Below are positions 60,104 through 64,000 of a DNA stretch of 64,000 bases, in pieces. The stretch is from Tateyamaria pelophila (GTDB lineage Bacteria; Pseudomonadota; Alphaproteobacteria; Rhodobacterales; Rhodobacteraceae). The DNA is taken from NCBI RefSeq assembly GCF_019966495.1, contig NZ_JAIMIA010000006.1, positions 34,792 through 98,791 on the forward strand, in the 5' to 3' direction. Numbering within the stretch: the stretch's first letter is position 1; each line of letters begins with the position of its first letter. The position numbers and the translations under genes were made by a program. The notes under the pieces were generated by a model that did no database searches, was not told where the DNA came from, and saw only the letters and a list, made by a program, of their open reading frames with translations.

Positions 60104-60132
60104 ACACGCGATAGAAAAGAGAGGATATTGAT

Positions 60133-60405
60133 ATGGACTGGATGGCATGGACTTGGCCCACGGCAATATTTTTTATTATCATCGCCAGCACGTTGACCGT
60201 GTTCACAGTGCTTGCAATCAAGTTTCCTGAAACCCCCCGCAAGGGGATTTTACGGATTGAGACGACGCGTGGCGATCGTCTCTTCATCACACTTCTCGGC
60301 TCTGCCTTTATCAATCTGGCATGGCTGGGAGTTGTCGGCGCGAACCAACCGCTCGCGCTGATTGTCTGCCTTGTTTACGCTTTCGCGGTGTTCCGCTGGG
60401 TCTGA
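60133..60405 (+). CDS. glpU: Small membrane protein of the glycerol transporter locus (DUF2160, GlpU)
   Basis: A 90-residue integral membrane protein with about two to three helices (residues 3-25, 46-63 and 69-86). This gene occupies the place of the small glpU gene between the permease and binding-protein genes in rhizobial-type glycerol loci. GAGAGG lies ahead of ATG 60133. Its role in transport is not established; it may assist assembly of the importer. Confidence 0.85.
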   Translation: MDWMAWTWPTAIFFIIIASTLTVFTVLAIKFPETPRKGILRIETTRGDRLFITLLGSAFINLAWLGVVGANQPLALIVCLVYAFAVFRWV

Positions 60406-60485
60406 AACAAGGATCGAACGCGGTAAGGGGCAACACCTCGCCGCGCAAAATTGCTGAACCGTCATTTCCGAATAGGGAGGAACCA

Positions 60486-62207
60486 ATGACATTCTCACTT
60501 AAATCAAGCACGGCACTTGCGCTGTCGCTTGGCATTCTGAGCACACCTGTGTTCGCTGACATGGATGCCGCAAGGGCATTCCTGGATAGCGAAATCGGTG
60601 ATCTTTCAGTTTTGCCACGCGCAGAGCAAGAAGCAGAGATGCAGTTCTTTGTGGATGCGGCACAACCGTACCAAGGCATGGAAATTAAAGTTGTCTCCGA
60701 AACGATAGCAACGCACGAATACGAAAGCCAGGTGCTTGCGCCTGCCTTCACCGCGATCACCGGTATCCAGGTGACACATGACCTGATCGGCGAAGGCGAT
60801 GTTGTTGAAAAGCTGCAAACACAAATGCAGTCGGGCGAGAACATTTACGACGCCTATATCAACGACTCCGATCTGATCGGGACACACTGGCGCTACCAGC
60901 AAGTGCGTAACCTGACAGACTGGATGGCAGGCGAAGGTGCAGCCGTAACGCTGCCCACGTTGGACGTTGATGATTTCATCGGTACATCCTTCACAACCGG
61001 CCCGGATGGCAAACTGTACCAACTGCCAACACAGCAGTTCGCGAACCTCTATTGGTTCCGCTATGACTGGTTCAACGACGAAAAGAACAAGACCGACTTC
61101 AACGACGCGTACGGTTACGATCTGGGCGTTCCGGTCAACTGGACCGCATACGAGGACATCGCCGAGTTCTTTACAGGCCGTGACCTGAGCCATCTCGACG
61201 TCGAAGGCGAAGTCTTTGGTAATATGGACTACGGCAAAAAAGACCCGTCCTTGGGTTGGCGCTATACGGACGCGTGGATGTCCATGGCTGGCATGGGCGA
61301 TGTGGGCGAGCCAAACGGTCTGCCCGTCGATGAATGGGGCATTCGTGTCAACGAAAACTCCCAACCAACTGGTTCCTGTGTGGCCCGCGGTGGTGCGACG
61401 AACTCGCCTGCGGCTGTCTATGCTGTGACCAAGGCCATCGAATGGCTTGAAAAGTACTCGCCACCTGCGGCGGCTGGTATGACGTTCGGAGAAGCGGGTC
61501 CAATCCCCGCACAGGGTAACGTTGCCCAGCAGATGTTCTGGTACACGGCCTTTACAGCAGCGACGGTTCTGCCTGACCTGCCTGTGATGAACGCTGACGG
61601 CACGCCCAAGTGGCGCATGGCACCATCGCCACATGGCGTTTACTGGAAAGAGGGTCAGAAAATCGGCTATCAGGACGCAGGATCCTGGACGTTGATGAAA
61701 TCCACACCTGTGGACCGTGCCCAGGCTGCTTGGCTCTATGCGCAATTCGTTGTGTCCAAGACAGTCGACCTCAAGAAGTCTGATGTGGGTCTGACCTTCA
61801 TCCGCGAGTCCACCATTGACTCCGAGCACTTCACCGAGCGTGCACCTCGTTTGGGGGGTTTGGTAGAATTCTACCGCTCCCCTGCACGCGTGGCATGGTC
61901 ACCAACTGGCACAAACGTGCCTGACTACCCCAAGCTGGCGCAACTGTGGTGGCAGAACATCGGCGACGCTATGTCCGGTGCAAAGACACCCCAAGAAGCG
62001 CTCGACCAACTGTGTGCTGATCAGGAACGTGTGCTTGAGCGTCTTGAGCGTGCAGGCGTTCAAGGTGATCTTGGCCCCGTCTTGAACGAAGAGATGAGTG
62101 CCGACCACTGGTTCGCTCAACCTGGCGCACCTTACGCCAAGTTGGAGAACGAGGACGAAGAGCCGATGACCGTCCCCTATGACGAGTTGATCAAATCCTG
62201 GCAGTAA
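60486..62207 (+). CDS. glpV: Glycerol ABC transporter substrate-binding protein GlpV
   Basis: A 573-residue periplasmic binding protein with a signal peptide (MTFSLKSSTALALSLGILST, cleavage near VFA). It is larger than the usual 400-residue solute-binding protein, in keeping with GlpV-type proteins. DLIGEGDVVEKLQTQMQSG and FANLYWFRYDWF are among the conserved segments. GGGAGGAA precedes ATG 60486; the frame open from 60321 is not used. It should bind glycerol and feed GlpPQST. Confidence 0.9.
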   Translation: MTFSLKSSTALALSLGILSTPVFADMDAARAFLDSEIGDLSVLPRAEQEAEMQFFVDAAQPYQGMEIKVVSETIATHEYESQVLAPAFTAITGIQVTHDLIGEGDVVEKLQTQMQSGENIYDAYINDSDLIGTHWRYQQVRNLTDWMAGEGAAVTLPTLDVDDFIGTSFTTGPDGKLYQLPTQQFANLYWFRYDWFNDEKNKTDFNDAYGYDLGVPVNWTAYEDIAEFFTGRDLSHLDVEGEVFGNMDYGKKDPSLGWRYTDAWMSMAGMGDVGEPNGLPVDEWGIRVNENSQPTGSCVARGGATNSPAAVYAVTKAIEWLEKYSPPAAAGMTFGEAGPIPAQGNVAQQMFWYTAFTAATVLPDLPVMNADGTPKWRMAPSPHGVYWKEGQKIGYQDAGSWTLMKSTPVDRAQAAWLYAQFVVSKTVDLKKSDVGLTFIRESTIDSEHFTERAPRLGGLVEFYRSPARVAWSPTGTNVPDYPKLAQLWWQNIGDAMSGAKTPQEALDQLCADQERVLERLERAGVQGDLGPVLNEEMSADHWFAQPGAPYAKLENEDEEPMTVPYDELIKSWQ

Positions 62208-62222
62208 GCCGGACGTCAAAGG

Positions 62223-62246
62223 CATGGGGCGCTTCGGCGCCCCATG
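62223..62246 (+). terminator. Terminator after glpV
   Basis: CATGGGGCGC (62223-62232) and GCGCCCCATG (62237-62246) form a perfect 10-bp stem capped by a TTCG tetraloop, 15 bases after the glpV stop. The T-run is weak (CCTCATTTTGC some distance on), but the stem is very stable and closes the operon. Confidence 0.8.
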
Positions 62247-62596
62247 TCACTCCACCTCATTTTGCATTGGTTGGGCCAAGGCCAACTCTTGGCGCCATCT
62301 CGGGTGTCTGTTTCTCCCAAACCCATCCGTCAGTCCAGAGGCAGGACCGTGAAAACTGTACCAACCTTCGCTGTGGGCGCGCTGCATGACGGCCCTGCGA
62401 CGATCGAGACAACTATGCGTTGGCCGTGCTCATCAGAATGTAAGCCAACCTCATGCTCAAATAGAATCTGTTTGCCCGGAAAATGGCGCTTGAGAAGCGG
62501 TTTCTGTCGAAGTTGCATCAGGTAACACGTTCAAAGAATTGCGCGAACTGGCAGGACGCGATCATCTCCAAACGGAAGTATCAAAGGATATCAGAC
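62247..62596. other. Gene-free stretch before the alcohol dehydrogenase
   Basis: I see no gene on either strand. The in-frame extension of the next gene to 62483 lacks family similarity and was not used. A GTTGGGCCAAGGCCAAC palindrome near 62269 is the only notable structure and its role is unknown. Confidence 0.5.
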
Positions 62597-63745
62597 GTGC
62601 CTCACTTTTCTTTCTCGTGCCCGACACGAGTGCATTTTGGCGCTGGGACATGCGGGAAACTTGCAAGCCTGCTGCCTGCGGACGCAAAGCGCGTGATCCT
62701 TGTGCGCGGACGCAGCGGGCACGCCTCTGCGCCGGTTCTGATGCTCCTGGAAACAGCGGGGCTTGATGTCACGCAACTGAGCTGCGACGGCGAACCAACT
62801 GTGGCATCCATCGACGCGGCACTGGACATTTTGGCGACCATAAAGGCCGACGCAGTGATCGCGTGCGGTGGTGGCGCTGCGATAGACACAGGCAAAGTCG
62901 TATGCTTTGGGGTGTCAAACAATCTGCACGGCTATGACGACTTTGCCAAACTGACGCCGGGGCAAATGGATACCCCATGCCTCATTCCTTGCGTTGCGCT
63001 GCCCACAACCGCAGGCACCGGCGCCGAAGTGACGGCCAACGCGGTCATTGGCGTGCCCGAAAAAGGCGCCAAGATCAGCCTGCGCGGCCGCGGGCTTTGC
63101 CCGACCGTGGCCATCGTCGACCCTGATCTGATGCGCGGCGCGCCGGATGCCGTTGTGCTGCACGCAGGTCTGGATGCGGTCACGCAGGTCTTCGAAAGTT
63201 TCACTTCAAACGCGGCCACGCCGTTTTCTGACGCCTTAACGCAGTCAGTCAAAGACAAAGGGCTGCCAGCCCTCAAACGGGCATTGGACGATGCTGATAT
63301 GTCTGCTTTGGATGATCTGGCGTGGATCAGCCATGTCAGTGGACTTGCGCTGGCCAATTCCGGCCTTGGGGCGGCCCATGGCTTGGCCTCGGTCATCGGT
63401 GGCCGATTTGATGCACCCCATGGTGCACTATGCGGGCGGTTGCTGCTTCCCGTGGTGCATCAAAATCTGAGTCGCGCGCCACAAGGGACAGAAGTGCACG
63501 CGCGGCTCACATCATGTGTTGCTCACATAGCTACAGTCTTTCCCGAAACTGAAAAAACCGACCTGCTTTCTGGCTTTAGAGCATGGCTCGATACCCAAGG
63601 CCTACCCCGGCTCGCAGATTGGTCAGTCTCTCAAGACGATCTGACCTCTCTCGCTACACAAGGCATGACCGCCTCATCAAGTCAGAAAAATGCAGTCCCT
63701 CTGAGCGAAGCCGACTATCTGCACATTCTTTCGGCTGCTTTATGA
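62597..63745 (+). CDS. Iron-type (group III) alcohol dehydrogenase-like protein
   Basis: A 382-residue protein of the iron-containing alcohol dehydrogenase fold. The NAD(P) region DAVIACGGGAAIDTGK and PTTAGTGAEVT are clear, and AAHGLASVIGGRFDAPHG contains two metal-ligand histidines. In GLDAVTQVFESF a glutamine stands where many members have the metal histidine, as some glycerol-dehydrogenase-like members also do. GTG 62597 with AAAGGA eight bases upstream is the likely start. It lies after the glp operon terminator, and may oxidise glycerol or another alcohol, or reduce an aldehyde; the cofactor and substrate are unknown. Confidence 0.85.
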   Translation: MPHFSFSCPTRVHFGAGTCGKLASLLPADAKRVILVRGRSGHASAPVLMLLETAGLDVTQLSCDGEPTVASIDAALDILATIKADAVIACGGGAAIDTGKVVCFGVSNNLHGYDDFAKLTPGQMDTPCLIPCVALPTTAGTGAEVTANAVIGVPEKGAKISLRGRGLCPTVAIVDPDLMRGAPDAVVLHAGLDAVTQVFESFTSNAATPFSDALTQSVKDKGLPALKRALDDADMSALDDLAWISHVSGLALANSGLGAAHGLASVIGGRFDAPHGALCGRLLLPVVHQNLSRAPQGTEVHARLTSCVAHIATVFPETEKTDLLSGFRAWLDTQGLPRLADWSVSQDDLTSLATQGMTASSSQKNAVPLSEADYLHILSAAL

Positions 63746-64000
63746 AGGTGGGCGAATGACATGTCCGGCAGCGTGGCTGGGGTCGGAAATCGAGCAGTTC
63801 TCATCTGTTTCAAATCGGCGACCTTAGTTCGTTTTTTGTGCCGCACCTATCACGAGGCAGCGTCTGCTATGCGCCGGTACCACCAATTCGTAGAGTCCGC
63901 AGCGTCCAACACATTGGGCTCTGGCACTAAATCGCTTCGCGATAGGGGCGCTTGTGGCGTGGGTTGCGCGTAGTCAGGATTTGTTTCGCGGATTGTGGGG
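63746..64000. other. No gene seen to the window end
   Basis: After the alcohol dehydrogenase stop I find no supported gene. One open frame of about 70 codons (63761-63973) has a cysteine/arginine-rich composition without family features and no ribosome site. A regulatory region or the start of another gene could lie beyond the edge. Confidence 0.5.

Noticed and set aside
63761..63973. 70-codon frame at the window end
   Set aside because: No ribosome site, odd composition and no family features.
1..64000. tRNA, rRNA or CRISPR arrays
   Set aside because: None noticed on reading both strands; no regularly spaced short repeats and no cas genes. A covariance-model scan would be needed to exclude small RNAs.

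Overview
The window looks like chromosomal DNA of a marine alphaproteobacterium of the Rhodobacterales (Roseobacter group). It is GC-rich with dense operons joined by ATGA/TGATG overlaps. The gene families are typical of that group: peptide, polyamine-type, TRAP and glycerol ABC transporters, a Bat/MoxR operon, a persulfide-dioxygenase/rhodanese pair and an L-fucose pathway. This assignment is inferred from gene content; there is no rRNA marker, and I saw no tRNA or CRISPR array.

Layout. 1-3177 (minus): a TetR regulator followed by two permeases and the start of an ATPase of a peptide-type ABC transporter. 3252-5445 (plus): a divergent NAD(P)H oxidoreductase, a DUF1772 membrane protein and a histone-deacetylase-fold amidohydrolase, with tandem palindromic TetR-type operators in between. 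5531-10371 (minus): a cupin, the peptide-binding protein, an M20 deacetylase, and a persulfide dioxygenase-like/rhodanese pair. 10635-18937 (plus): a Bat-type operon (MoxR ATPase, DUF58, DUF4381, two VWA proteins, BatD-like) followed by an octaheme cytochrome c. 18938-20045 holds decayed transposase sequence. 20046-23133 (minus): an L-fucose catabolic operon whose transporter gene is cut to its C-terminal part by a resolvase island (23633-about 25.8 kb). 26389-36948 (minus): a ten-gene operon combining a spermidine/putrescine-type ABC importer with an octopine-dehydrogenase-type enzyme, two carboxymuconolactone-decarboxylase-like proteins, a flavin monooxygenase, an MFS exporter and a class V aminotransferase, divergent from an Lrp regulator.

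37.5-44.3 kb is an accessory zone. It holds a divergent pair of a class II glutamine amidotransferase and a PGM1-like ATP-grasp ligase, an orphan secreted protein, a compact integrase, a sulfotransferase, an IS110 fossil, and four of the six clear copies of a 110-113 bp dispersed repeat that I found. 44292-51559 is a LysR-linked DUF1445/TRAP/5-oxoprolinase cluster in which pxpA is reduced to a 50-codon internally deleted remnant. 51660-52641 is an IS91/integrase fossil plus another repeat copy. 53560-63745 is a glycerol locus (glpR, glpDSTPQUV, iron-type alcohol dehydrogenase); no glycerol kinase gene lies in the window.

The most interesting signals are the dispersed repeat family, the ATP-grasp/amidotransferase pair, the deleted pxpA inside an otherwise tidy operon, the ten-gene opine/polyamine-like operon with a palindrome over the regulator's start codon, and the complementary degeneracy of the two glycerol-transporter ATPases.
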